The notes: generated by a model from the sequence alone, not told the origin. 20,819 nt of DNA from SIG603 sp964369215 (GCA_964369215.1 CAYJEZ010000035.1:1-20819); one strand, 5' to 3'; counted from the first letter of the stretch, positions 1 to 8,001 are shown. A program made the numbers and translations.

Positions 1-332
1 TAACTATGGGTATTACATCAGCAGCTGCTCTTGCTTACTTAATGTTCAACCTATATACACCTCCTTGCTTTGCAGCTATTGGAGCTATGAATGCAGAGAT
101 GCAAAGTGCAAAATGGCTATGGGGCGGAATTGGTTTACAATTCGGTATTGCTTTTGTAGTTGGATTTGCAGTGTATCAAGTAGGTACTATAGTAACTTTA
201 GGTACTGTAGGCACAGGCTTTGTAGGTGGATTAATCGCATCAATAGCTATAATAGCTATTATAGTATTTATGATGATTAGAGGCGATAAAAAAGCTGAAG
301 ATTACAAATTGAAAAGTGCTGTTAAAGCATAA
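1..332 (+). CDS. feoB: Ferrous iron transport protein B, C-terminal fragment (5' end outside window)
   Basis: This is the last ~110 residues of FeoB, the inner-membrane GTPase-coupled Fe(II) importer. The reading frame is open to base 1, so the G-domain and most of the transmembrane gate region lie upstream of the window. What is visible is a segment resembling the last Gate region of FeoB: AALAYLMFNLYTPPCFAAIGAM, with the conserved Pro-Cys of the gate motif, is followed by a charged loop (NAEMQSAKWLWGG) and two hydrophobic helices, ending in a short Lys-rich tail. The first ATG in the frame (6) is internal and should not be taken as the start. The gene lies 68 bases upstream of a small FeoB-associated Cys-rich protein, the usual partner in Firmicutes, and both end before the terminator at 601-635. 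Family assignment is firm; the fragment alone cannot show whether the G-domain is intact. Confidence 0.9.
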   Translation, partial: TMGITSAAALAYLMFNLYTPPCFAAIGAMNAEMQSAKWLWGGIGLQFGIAFVVGFAVYQVGTIVTLGTVGTGFVGGLIASIAIIAIIVFMMIRGDKKAEDYKLKSAVKA

Positions 333-355
333 TTAATGGCATTACACGTTTTTTT

Positions 356-375
356 ACAAAAGCATATGCTTTTGT
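356..375. repeat. Perfect 20-bp palindrome between feoB and its partner
   Basis: Bases 356-375 are identical to their reverse complement (ACAAAAGCATATGCTTTTGT). They sit in the 68-base gap between the feoB stop and the ATG at 401. A run of seven T precedes rather than follows the symmetry on the + strand, so this is not a standard rho-independent terminator for feoB. It could be a dimeric-repressor operator or an mRNA hairpin that tunes expression of the downstream gene. The symmetry is directly visible; the role is inference. Confidence 0.6.
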
Positions 376-400
376 GTTCTCGAGAGAGGAAAGTAAAATT

Positions 401-571
401 ATGGACACTATTATTTTAATCGCCATTATAATTTTAGTAGCAGCTTTAGCTGTACTAAAAATTGTACGAGATAGAAAAAATGGAATAAAATGCACAGGTT
501 GCCCACATAGTGGCGGTTGTGCTTCTGCAAAAAAAGACAATGCTTCTTGTGGTTGTTCCAATTCAGAATAA
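401..571 (+). CDS. FeoB-associated Cys-rich small membrane protein
   Basis: A 56-residue protein with an N-terminal hydrophobic helix (residues 3-20), a short basic stretch (RDRKNGIK) and a Cys-rich tail (CTGCPHSGGC ... CGC), six cysteines in all at positions 31, 34, 40, 50 and 52 plus neighbours within the tail. This layout matches the FeoB-associated Cys-rich membrane protein family found directly after feoB in many Firmicutes. It is thought to help Fe(II) uptake, perhaps by binding metal at the membrane, but no biochemical role is settled. The ATG at 401 is chosen because GAGAGGA lies at 384-390, a suitable SD distance; an in-frame GTG at 374 has no SD and falls in the palindrome. It is transcribed with feoB and followed by a terminator. 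Confidence 0.85.
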   Translation: MDTIILIAIIILVAALAVLKIVRDRKNGIKCTGCPHSGGCASAKKDNASCGCSNSE

Positions 572-600
572 ACACTTTGAATAGCTAGTTGAGATATTAG

Positions 601-635
601 TAAACGGTAGCAATATTGTTGCCGTTTATTTTTTT
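601..635 (+). terminator. Rho-independent terminator of the feo operon
   Basis: A 13-bp stem (TAAACGGTAGCAA with TTGTTGCCGTTTA, two G-T wobbles) closes on a 2-base loop and is followed directly by seven T. It begins 29 bases after the stop codon of the FeoB-associated protein, so it ends the feo transcript. Confidence 0.9.
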
Positions 636-686
636 ATCAACTTTCTATGCTTACCATAATTATAAAAAATTAAACAGAGTATTAAA

Positions 687-792
687 TATAGTCAAACCAA
701 TTCAAAAATCATCAAAGAAATGCTTGCAAAGGCTCTAATTTATGGGTTTTATGAGTGGGAATTTGTCATGGTTTTGAAGTGGTTTGACTATA
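687..792. repeat. Repeat family A, copy A1 (106-bp MITE-like element)
   Basis: A 106-bp element with perfect 13-bp inverted ends, TATAGTCAAACCA at 687 and TGGTTTGACTATA ending at 792. The symmetry continues imperfectly inward (ATTCAAAA near the left end, TTTTGAA near the right). A second copy, about 80% identical by eye, lies at 13127-13228. Each element can be read as TA plus an 11-bp inverted end, which fits the TA target duplications made by IS630/Tc1-type transposases; no transposase is encoded inside. It lies between the feo terminator and the hairpin at 807-856. The remaining bases of this 512-base gap hold only the hairpin and the diverged family B copy listed separately. Confidence 0.75.
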
Positions 793-806
793 TTATCAAT
801 AAAAGT

Positions 807-856
807 AAAATAGAGTAAGCAATTGCAAAAATAATTACAATTGCTTACTCTATTTT
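807..856. terminator. Perfect 19-bp-stem hairpin, probable bidirectional terminator
   Basis: AAAATAGAGTAAGCAATTG (807-825) is perfectly complementary to 838-856 across a 12-base loop. T-rich flanks occur on both strands: CTATTTTATTC on + and CTATTTTACTTTT on -. It probably ends the leftward transcript of the hydrogenase-GGDEF gene, whose stop lies about 290 bases away, and backs up the feo terminator. Confidence 0.7.
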
Positions 857-934
857 ATTCACATAAATATAAAGACGCTTAATTTAGAAGTAAGATTTAC
901 ATGGGTTGACTGAAACAAAGTATATATAGTCATT

Positions 935-1026
935 TACCAAAAAAAATAACTGCGCTCAAGCGAAAAACCAAATTAATTCAAATTTGCCACTTGATTTCTG
1001 TAGTGTTTTCTAAGATGAGTAACTAT
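935..1026 (-). repeat. Repeat family B, diverged copy B5
   Basis: Read on the - strand from about 1026, this stretch begins ATAGTTA, then CTTAGAAAACACTACAGAAA (closely matching the left arm of copies B1-B4), then a diverged middle and a right arm (TTTGGTTTTTCGCTTGAG) corresponding to TGTGGTTTTTTACTTTAGAG in B3/B4. The inner stem is retained in altered form: CAAGTG faces CGCTTG here, AAGTG faces CACTT in B1, and AAGTA faces TACTT in B3. The outer limits are approximate. This is the only family B copy away from the radical SAM locus. Confidence 0.55.
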
Positions 1027-1147
1027 AAATACAGTATGTTCACATAAAAATGATAGTAACTTATTAAAACATGTGTTAAATAAAATTTTAATACAATAAG
1101 GGCGGAAGACGTTTAAAATACAATGAAAAATAAAACAATCGAGACAT

Positions 1148-2920
1148 TTATCTTCTACGGTCGTATTTAGCATTTTTATTATAGAACTCCTGTTTATCTA
1201 AGTACATCTTTTGTTCAGCTTCTGCAATTCGGTCGTCTAATTCGTCCTCACTATAACTATAAGCATGCCCTACTGAAAGAAGAATAGATGCATCAGTAGT
1301 GTTTAAAGCATTTTTTAGAGAAGCTACTTTTTCATCAAAAAGCTCTTTTGTGCTATAGGTTTCTATAATAATAAACTCATCACCGCCAACACGATAAATG
1401 TTATTACCAAAAAATCTACGTAAAAGACTGGCGACATTAATAATAAGCTTATCACCTGCGTCGTGCCCATAAAGGTCGTTAGTCTCTTTCAATTTATTAA
1501 TATCAGCAAATAAAATACTAACTAGCTTAGGGTGACTATCTTTAAGCAAAGCTAAAAATTCTGAATAGCTGTACCTGTTGTAAGCATTTGTTAAAACATC
1601 TGTAGTACTTAAAGAGACGAACTTCTCAAGCAAAAAGTGGTGACAGTTGTTAATGTGGTTGTCACCATGAGCTACTGCATAAACAAAGTCTTCGCAACTT
1701 CCATACCCGCAAGAAAAGCAGTTTAAGTTCCTGTCTTCTTCACTCATTTTTCCTAAAGCCAAGTAAATCGGTTCTAGGTCAACTTCTTCAGGAACAGAGT
1801 ACTCTGCACTTCTATCGGTATATTTTCTATAAAAATCGTCAAGCTTTAAAGTGTTGTCAAAATAATTTAGTAACTTATCAGATTGCTCTTTTGTAACTGC
1901 TCGTTTTCTTTTATTTATAGAATTATCGATAAAATTGTATTTTGCAGACTTTTTTGTGCCTGTACCTAAATTACAACCATGCTCACAATTAAGTGCATCA
2001 ATAATTAACGGAACTGGTAAGTCTTGCTCTAAATCTGAAATAAATTGCTTAAAGTAGTGTTCAATATTAAAAATTCCCTCTACTTGTTTAGTCCACACAT
2101 CATCACCTACTAATAATTTGACATTCTCTGTTAAACCACCTGGCCTTGGAAAAGCAAATCCAATTGAGGTATCAGTAATATCAAAAGCAGTAGGCGCATA
2201 GTTGCTAAGGTTTATGTTGTTATGCTCAATATAGTCAATTAGCTTTGTAAATGTAATGTTATATTTCACAGTAGCAAAAGTGCTTTCATCAGTACATTCT
2301 CGCTTTTTGCCAATACAAGGAGAAAGAAAAGCAAGGGTATCAGTTAAATTTGCGTATTTTTTTAAATATATACCCAAACACATCAAAGGACTTTGAACAG
2401 GAGAAATGTAATCGATTAAATCATTGTGAAACTTCTCAATATAGCTAACTACCACAGGACATGGTTGCGCTATAAGTGTTTTAGGATTGTGCTCTTTTAT
2501 GTATTTTACATATGCCCAAGTGCAAATATCTGCACCGTAAGATACATCGAATACTTTATTTACACCTCTTGACTTTAAATATCCGACAAGGTTAGGGAAT
2601 AACTCAAAATTTAGTCGTGCAGCAGGTGCAATTAACATAGATATATTTAATCCATCGTCAAGATCTTGAAAAAAGTTATCTACATCATCAAAAAAATCAC
2701 GTGCACCATGGTCGCAAATAGAAAGACATTCACCGCAAGATATGCAATATCCGTTTTTTATATGTACAATGTTCCTACTGTTCTCCCAATGCGCACTATT
2801 TGCTCGTGTAGGACATTTTAATATACATTTATTGCATCCTTTGCATTCTGTTTCTAGAGTGTACACATAATTTAATTTATTTATTTTTTCTTGATTATTT
2901 TCACCAGAATTTTGTATCAC
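1148..2920 (-). CDS. [FeFe]-hydrogenase-domain / GGDEF fusion, putative redox- or H2-sensing diguanylate cyclase
   Basis: A 590-residue soluble protein with four parts. Residues 26-72 carry two 4Fe-4S ferredoxin motifs (CKGCNKCILKC and CISCGECLSIC). About 95-330 is an [FeFe]-hydrogenase large-subunit catalytic domain with all four expected H-cluster ligands: C153 (QPCP), C202 (SPC) and C312/C316 (NCEHGC). The cysteine just before the first ligand, the usual proton relay in catalytic enzymes (TSCC), is proline here. Residues 401-426 form another FeS domain (C401, C404, C409, C426). Residues 435-580 are a GGDEF domain with intact GGDEF at 512-516, D473 and the YGHDAGD stretch. The inhibitory RxxD site is absent (F503 and N506 at the expected positions). 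I infer a sensor that turns cluster redox state or H2 into c-di-GMP synthesis, in line with sensory [FeFe] hydrogenases (HydS-like, group C). The GTG start is set by GAGGT six bases upstream. It is monocistronic. Confidence 0.88.
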   Translation of the reverse strand: MIQNSGENNQEKINKLNYVYTLETECKGCNKCILKCPTRANSAHWENSRNIVHIKNGYCISCGECLSICDHGARDFFDDVDNFFQDLDDGLNISMLIAPAARLNFELFPNLVGYLKSRGVNKVFDVSYGADICTWAYVKYIKEHNPKTLIAQPCPVVVSYIEKFHNDLIDYISPVQSPLMCLGIYLKKYANLTDTLAFLSPCIGKKRECTDESTFATVKYNITFTKLIDYIEHNNINLSNYAPTAFDITDTSIGFAFPRPGGLTENVKLLVGDDVWTKQVEGIFNIEHYFKQFISDLEQDLPVPLIIDALNCEHGCNLGTGTKKSAKYNFIDNSINKRKRAVTKEQSDKLLNYFDNTLKLDDFYRKYTDRSAEYSVPEEVDLEPIYLALGKMSEEDRNLNCFSCGYGSCEDFVYAVAHGDNHINNCHHFLLEKFVSLSTTDVLTNAYNRYSYSEFLALLKDSHPKLVSILFADINKLKETNDLYGHDAGDKLIINVASLLRRFFGNNIYRVGGDEFIIIETYSTKELFDEKVASLKNALNTTDASILLSVGHAYSYSEDELDDRIAEAEQKMYLDKQEFYNKNAKYDRRR

Positions 2921-2996
2921 TTCGTTACCTCATTTATTAGTTAAAATATTCAAACTCGTTTTTCATAAATTCAATTTGATTTTTACTCGATACTTA

Positions 2997-3025
2997 ATTA
3001 TAGTATATAAGCAAAAAAAAAGCAA
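2997..3025 (-). promoter_or_regulatory. Sigma-A-type promoter of the hydrogenase-GGDEF gene
   Basis: On the - strand TTGCTT (3025-3020) and TATAAT (3002-2997) are separated by exactly 17 bases. Transcription would begin near 2990, giving a leader of about 70 bases before the GTG start at 2920. The spacer contains a run of seven T. Confidence 0.65.
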
Positions 3026-3107
3026 GAGCTCACTTTTAAAACATAAAGTAATATATAGAAGCTATTTTTATTTTATAAATAAATTTGTAGAATTTTTAAA
3101 TATTATG

Positions 3108-3116
3108 TGGTAAAAT
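3108..3116 (+). promoter_or_regulatory. Candidate extended -10 promoter for the ppx-ppk operon
   Basis: TGGTAAAAT at 3108-3116 matches the extended -10 form TGnTATAAT with one change, 46 bases before the ATG of the ppx-like gene. No good -35 box lies at the standard distance, only TTGTAG at 3085 with a 20-base spacer. The region is very AT-rich, so chance matches are likely. Confidence 0.4.
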
Positions 3117-3161
3117 AAAAATGAGCTAGCAAGTATTTTATTAGAAGGGTAGTGTTTATGT

Positions 3162-4709
3162 ATGAAAAGTAAAGCACGAAGTTGTGCAGTTGTTGATATT
3201 GGCTCAAAAAACGTTAAAATGGGAATATTTGAACACACTAAGGGAGTTGTGAAGTCAATAGACAAATTGAGCTATCCTGTCAGTTTAGGGCATGAGATAT
3301 TCAATTTTGGGTATGTAAAGTTTTCTAGCCTTAATGAGCTTAATAATATACTTTCGAAATTTAAAACTGCTTGTGAAGGATACGGAATTGAGAATATGCA
3401 TGTGGTTTCTACTACTGTTATGAGAGAAGCAAAAAATGCTGATATTATTGCTGATAGAATAAAAATTAAAAATGGTATCAACGTTAGTACTTTAGCCGAC
3501 TCTGAAGAAAAGTCACTTATTTATTCTCAAATTATTAAAGACTTAACAGAAAAAAACCATAAAATAGGAAAAGCTATTATAGCATATATCGGCTCTGGCA
3601 GTATAGGTCTTGCTTGTTTTGATGGTAAAAATATAACAAACTCTTGCTATATTACTGTAGGGTCTTTAAAACTACATGATTTGCTTGGCGATTTAAGGCA
3701 TCAAACAACTGATTATCATTTAGTGGTAGAAGAATATCTATTTATGATGTTTAATAAATTAAATATTGATTTTTCTTCTTTTTCAACACTTATTTTAACA
3801 GGTAGTGAACTTAGAAATGTTAAAAATTTAACCAGTAACAGTGATGATGAAGAAATATCATTTATGAAATTCTCTGTTCTTAGCAATTTTTATAAAAGCA
3901 TTAAATCTATAACTAATGAAAATATCTCTTTAAAATATAATTTTTCAGAGGAAACCGCCAATGTTTTTTCTACTACTTTAAGTATCTCTTACGTTCTTGC
4001 TACTTTTTTAGGAGCAGATGCAAAACTTGTAATTGCTCCTGTTGATATACTAAAAATAATTGCTACTAATAAGCTTGTTATTTCTTCAAATTCATATTAT
4101 ACAAAGCATATTACAGAGAGCTCTTATGAATCTGCTAAGCTCTTAGCCCTTAAGTTTCGATGCAACCCTGTTCATTATGAGGCAGTAAGGCGTATTTCTT
4201 CTCAGCTATTTAACAAGCTTAAAAATGTACACGGATTAGGTAAAGAGCACAAACATTTTCTTGAGCTAGCCACCATTCTTCACAGTTGCGGAGAATATTT
4301 AAATACAAGACAAAAAACTATATCCACATACGATTTAATAAAAAATATGGATATTTATGGAATATCTCGACAAAAAATTAATCTTATCGCAATTATTGCA
4401 AGTTATAATGAGTTTGACACCCATATGTTTGACATGTTTTTTGAAAGTATTAGTGCTGAAGATAAAATGATGGTAATGAAACTTACAGCTATTATTCGTT
4501 TAGCCAACGCACTAGATAAATCTCATAAAAATAAAATTGCTATTGACAGGCTAAAGCTCGATGACAATGAGCTATATATTTATGCTAGTGCAAAATCTAA
4601 CCCTCTTTTAGAACAATGGGCTTTTAAAGAGAGCTCTGACTACTTTATGGAGCTTTTTGGCATAAGACCAATGCTTGTTATAAAGTCTTCATTGCTTAAT
4701 AATAATTAA
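3162..4709 (+). CDS. Ppx/GppA family exopolyphosphatase-like phosphatase
   Basis: A 515-residue cytoplasmic protein of the Ppx/GppA group (ASKHA fold), which removes terminal phosphates from polyphosphate or (p)ppGpp. Visible are the N-terminal phosphate-binding loop (VVDIGSKNVKMGIF, 10-23), the E115/E116 region (DSEEKSLIYSQI) equivalent to the catalytic Glu of exopolyphosphatases, and the second phosphate loop (AYIGSGSIGLACFDG, 141-155), where the family usually has DIGGGS. After ~320 comes a helical HD-like C-terminal domain, but its HD pair is H374-S375 (LHSCGEYLN), so metal-dependent HD hydrolysis is unlikely. The ATG at 3162 follows GAAGGG; the ATG at 3158 is out of frame and stops after four codons. 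It is followed 32 bases later by ppk1, which favours a role in polyphosphate turnover over the alarmone pathway. The departures from both consensus motifs leave activity open. Confidence 0.82.
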   Translation: MKSKARSCAVVDIGSKNVKMGIFEHTKGVVKSIDKLSYPVSLGHEIFNFGYVKFSSLNELNNILSKFKTACEGYGIENMHVVSTTVMREAKNADIIADRIKIKNGINVSTLADSEEKSLIYSQIIKDLTEKNHKIGKAIIAYIGSGSIGLACFDGKNITNSCYITVGSLKLHDLLGDLRHQTTDYHLVVEEYLFMMFNKLNIDFSSFSTLILTGSELRNVKNLTSNSDDEEISFMKFSVLSNFYKSIKSITNENISLKYNFSEETANVFSTTLSISYVLATFLGADAKLVIAPVDILKIIATNKLVISSNSYYTKHITESSYESAKLLALKFRCNPVHYEAVRRISSQLFNKLKNVHGLGKEHKHFLELATILHSCGEYLNTRQKTISTYDLIKNMDIYGISRQKINLIAIIASYNEFDTHMFDMFFESISAEDKMMVMKLTAIIRLANALDKSHKNKIAIDRLKLDDNELYIYASAKSNPLLEQWAFKESSDYFMELFGIRPMLVIKSSLLNNN

Positions 4710-4741
4710 ATTTAAAATTTTTGTGAAAGGATTTTTGTTTT

Positions 4742-6850
4742 ATGCCTAACAATATGCCATTTAATAGCAGAGAGCTAAGTTGGCTAGATTTTAATGAAAG
4801 AGTGCTCGAAGAAGCAGTTAAAAAAAGCAATCCACTTATGGAGAGGATTAAATTTTTGTCTATTACATCTTCTAATTTAGATGAGTTTTTTATGGTGCGA
4901 GTATCTGGAATTAAAGATGAAATATCAAACGGAATAAAAAGAAAAGATGACTCAGGCTTAACACCACAAAAGCTACTTATAAAAGTAGAAGCTAAGTCAC
5001 ACACTTTTATGGATAAGCAGTATAACTGTTTTAATCGATCGTTAATTCCAGCCTTAAAAAAAGAGGGAATTGAATTTTTAAGTTATGCCAAAACTTCAAG
5101 CACCCAAAAAAAGCAAATTGCTGATTATTTTGAGAAAGTGATTTTTCCCGTGTTAACTCCATTGGCAATAGACAACAGCAGACCTTTTCCTGTTCTTGCG
5201 AATAAAACTCTTAACATTGCAATAAAACTAGAGGAAAAAGAAAATAAAAACGAGGCGTGCTTCTCTGTTGTTCAAGTGCCTTCAATATTGCCGAGATTTT
5301 TACAGCTTACAAATAAAAAAAACGATGAACTAGTTTTTATTTTGCTTGAAGAGATTATTATATCTAAGCTAAATCACTTTTTTGACCTTCATAACATAGT
5401 GTCTACTGCATTGTTTAGAATTACCAGAAACGCAGATATGGAGATAGATGAAGAAGCCGAAGATTATTTATGGGAAGTAGAGAAATCTATTAAGAAAAGA
5501 AAACGCGGTAAGCCTGTAAGACTAGAACTTTCTGCTAAAGCTGATAAAGATATTAAAGAATTTTTATTTAAAAATCTTCATGTCGACGAAAAGGACATTT
5601 ACGAGTGTCACGGCCCTTTAGACTTTACATTTTTAACTAAATTTTCTGGTGTTTCTCATACTGAAAGCCACTATTTTAGCCCTATTACACCAGTTTCTCC
5701 TGCTGTTGACTTTTTTGATAGCACTAATATTTTTGACACTATTAAAGAAAAAGATAGGATGGTTCATCACCCATATGAGAGTTTTGACTGTGTTGTTAAT
5801 TTTATCGAGAGTGCCGCAAACGACCCTAATGTGCTTGCTATAAAACAAACCTTGTACCGAGTTAGTGGAAATTCACCTATTATAGCCGCACTTATGAAAG
5901 CTGCAGAAAACGGTAAGCAAGTTACTGTTTTAGTGGAGCTAAAAGCTAGGTTTGACGAAGAGAACAATATTATTTGGGCTAAAAAGCTAGAAAAAGCTGG
6001 CTGTCACGTTATTTATGGCTTGTTTAGGCTTAAAACTCACTGTAAAATTGCTTTGGTTGTAAGAAAAGAAGATGATGGAATAAGACGCTATGTGCATATG
6101 GGTACCGGAAACTATAATGACTCTACTGCTAGATTTTATACTGATATTAGTATGTTTACTTGTAATGAGCGCTATGGCGTAGATGCATCTTCTCTATTCA
6201 ATGTTTTAACCGGTTATTCAAGCTCACCAATGTACAACCATTTTGTCGTTGCTCCGTATGATATGAGAAAATTCTTTGTTAGAATGATAAGAGCAGAGGT
6301 AGAAAACGCAAAAAATGGATTACCTAGTGGAATAAACATTAAGGTAAATTCTCTTATAGATGCAGAGATTACAAACGAACTTTACAAGGCTTCAAACGCG
6401 GGTGTTCCTATTAAGCTTATTGTTCGTGGTGTATGTGGGCTTATACCTCAATTAGAGGGTTTGAGTGAGAATATTACCGTTATTAGCATTATAGGTCAAC
6501 TTTTAGAGCACAGCAGAATTTTTATTTTTGAGAATTGTGGCGACACCAAAGTTTATTTAGGCAGTGCCGACTGGATGCCTAGAAACTTAGATAGAAGGGT
6601 TGAACTTGTTTTTCCTGTTAAAGATAAAGATTTAATAGAGCGAGTTTTAGACATTTTTGCAGCAATGGAGAACGATAACACCAATGCAAGAATAATGAAC
6701 AGCGACACAACTTATACTTCTATTGATAAAAGAGGAAAAGTGAAGCAGAACAGTCAACAAAATTTTTCAAAAGAGGCTAATAATAAATTGTCAAAACTTA
6801 AAGAATTCAACGAAAATTCTACTTTGATACCAATACACAGCGCAGAATAA
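4742..6850 (+). CDS. ppk1: Polyphosphate kinase 1
   Basis: A 702-residue polyphosphate kinase of the Ppk1 (phospholipase D-like) family, which makes inorganic polyphosphate from ATP reversibly. The N-terminal domain begins with the typical NSRELSWLDFNERVLEEA; then ERIKFLSITSSNLDEFFMVRV, and the middle domain starts near PVLTPLAIDNSRPFP (136-150). The catalytic HKD-type histidines are both present: H433 in LKTHCK, expected to carry the phospho-intermediate, and H590 in LEHSRIF. The ATP-binding end YLGSADWMPRNLDRRVE (605-621) is also intact. Length is typical; the last ~35 residues form a polar tail beyond the core. The SD GAAAGGA precedes the ATG by 12 bases. It sits between the ppx-like gene (32 bases upstream) and a phosphofructokinase (under 40 bases downstream), apparently one transcript. 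The assignment is secure. Confidence 0.96.
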   Translation: MPNNMPFNSRELSWLDFNERVLEEAVKKSNPLMERIKFLSITSSNLDEFFMVRVSGIKDEISNGIKRKDDSGLTPQKLLIKVEAKSHTFMDKQYNCFNRSLIPALKKEGIEFLSYAKTSSTQKKQIADYFEKVIFPVLTPLAIDNSRPFPVLANKTLNIAIKLEEKENKNEACFSVVQVPSILPRFLQLTNKKNDELVFILLEEIIISKLNHFFDLHNIVSTALFRITRNADMEIDEEAEDYLWEVEKSIKKRKRGKPVRLELSAKADKDIKEFLFKNLHVDEKDIYECHGPLDFTFLTKFSGVSHTESHYFSPITPVSPAVDFFDSTNIFDTIKEKDRMVHHPYESFDCVVNFIESAANDPNVLAIKQTLYRVSGNSPIIAALMKAAENGKQVTVLVELKARFDEENNIIWAKKLEKAGCHVIYGLFRLKTHCKIALVVRKEDDGIRRYVHMGTGNYNDSTARFYTDISMFTCNERYGVDASSLFNVLTGYSSSPMYNHFVVAPYDMRKFFVRMIRAEVENAKNGLPSGINIKVNSLIDAEITNELYKASNAGVPIKLIVRGVCGLIPQLEGLSENITVISIIGQLLEHSRIFIFENCGDTKVYLGSADWMPRNLDRRVELVFPVKDKDLIERVLDIFAAMENDNTNARIMNSDTTYTSIDKRGKVKQNSQQNFSKEANNKLSKLKEFNENSTLIPIHSAE

Positions 6851-6885
6851 CTTTATAATTAAAGGAAATGAAAGAGGCGACTAAA

Positions 6886-7962
6886 TTGAAAAAGGTAGGT
6901 ATATTAACAAGTGGAGGAGATTGTCAAGGGCTTAATGCGTCAATAAGAGCAGTTGCAAAATCTCTGTACAACGAATTTGGTCAAGAAGTTGAAATTTACG
7001 GAATAAAAGACGGATACAAGGGTCTTATTTTTGGCGAATGCAAGCTGATGAAACCCTCAGATTTTTCTGGAATTTTAACTCTTGGAGGAACAATTTTAGG
7101 CACATCAAGGCAACCTTTTAAACTTATGCGAGTAATAGACGAAAACAGCATAGACAAAGTTAAGGCAATGAAAGAAAACTATAAAAAAATGAAGTTTGAT
7201 TGCCTATTTATTTTAGGAGGTAACGGAACACAAAAAACCGCAAACCTTTTAAGAGAAGAAGGGCTTAATGTTATTCATTTGCCTAAAACTATTGACAACG
7301 ATGTTTACGGTACAGATATTACCTTTGGTTTTCATAGTTCTGTTGAGGTTGCAACCTCTGTTATTGATGCAATTCACACCACCGCCACCTCTCACGGCAG
7401 AGTGTTTTTAGTTGAGATAATGGGTCACAAAGTGGGGTGGTTGCCTTTATACGCTGGTATAGCGGGAGGTGCAGATGTCATTTTACTTCCTGAAATACCA
7501 TATGATATTAACAAAGTAGCTGATAAAATTAATGAGCGCATTAAAAACGGAAAGCAATTCTCAATTATTGCAGTTGCTGAGGGAGCAATATCAAAAAAAG
7601 AGGCTAGCATGAGCAAAAAAGAGTTAAAGAAGTATAAGGCTAGTAACACTCATCCGTCAGTGGCTTATAAAGTTGGTGAAGATTTAAAAGAGCTTGTAGA
7701 CAACGAGATAAAAATTTGCGTACCAGGGCATTTTCAAAGAGGAGGAAGCCCGTGTTCGTATGATAGGGTTCTTTGCTCAAGGCTTGGCGCTGGTGCAGCA
7801 AAATTTATGAAGCAAAAAACTTTTGGTATAATGGTAGGTATTAAAGAAGATAAAGTAGTGCCTATTCCGCTTGAAGAGTGCGCTGGAAAACTAAAAACTG
7901 TTCCTGTTGATTGTGAGGAAATTTTATTTGCTCGTGAGATGGGTGTCTCTTTTGGTGATTAG
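6886..7962 (+). CDS. 6-phosphofructokinase family protein, PPi-type signature
   Basis: Phosphorylates fructose 6-phosphate in glycolysis. From the TTG at 6886 the protein is 358 residues and starts LKKVGILTSGGDCQGLNA, the normal family beginning. An in-frame ATG at 6868 would add six residues but has only one base between it and its AAAGGA, whereas AAAGAGG lies eight bases before the TTG. The phosphate-donor loop reads GGNGTQ (about 111-116) instead of GGDGS, so the Mg-binding Asp is Asn. The catalytic loop is PKTIDND (133-139): Lys replaces the Gly of allosteric ATP-dependent enzymes, a mark of PPi-dependent or atypical PFKs. Further conserved blocks are EIMGHKVGW and GHFQRGGSPCSYDR. Donor choice (PPi or ATP) therefore cannot be fixed from sequence, though an operon with ppk1 and ppx makes a PPi link attractive. 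Family membership is certain. Confidence 0.9.
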   Translation: MKKVGILTSGGDCQGLNASIRAVAKSLYNEFGQEVEIYGIKDGYKGLIFGECKLMKPSDFSGILTLGGTILGTSRQPFKLMRVIDENSIDKVKAMKENYKKMKFDCLFILGGNGTQKTANLLREEGLNVIHLPKTIDNDVYGTDITFGFHSSVEVATSVIDAIHTTATSHGRVFLVEIMGHKVGWLPLYAGIAGGADVILLPEIPYDINKVADKINERIKNGKQFSIIAVAEGAISKKEASMSKKELKKYKASNTHPSVAYKVGEDLKELVDNEIKICVPGHFQRGGSPCSYDRVLCSRLGAGAAKFMKQKTFGIMVGIKEDKVVPIPLEECAGKLKTVPVDCEEILFAREMGVSFGD

Positions 7963-8001
7963 TGAATACAAAAAACTGATTAATAAGGATTGATAAAACA
8001 T

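Noticed and set aside
973..1173. 66-aa minus-strand ORF past the hydrogenase-GGDEF gene
   Set aside because: It overlaps the 3' end of that gene and runs into the family B repeat, has no convincing SD, and its composition is that of chance AT-rich translation.
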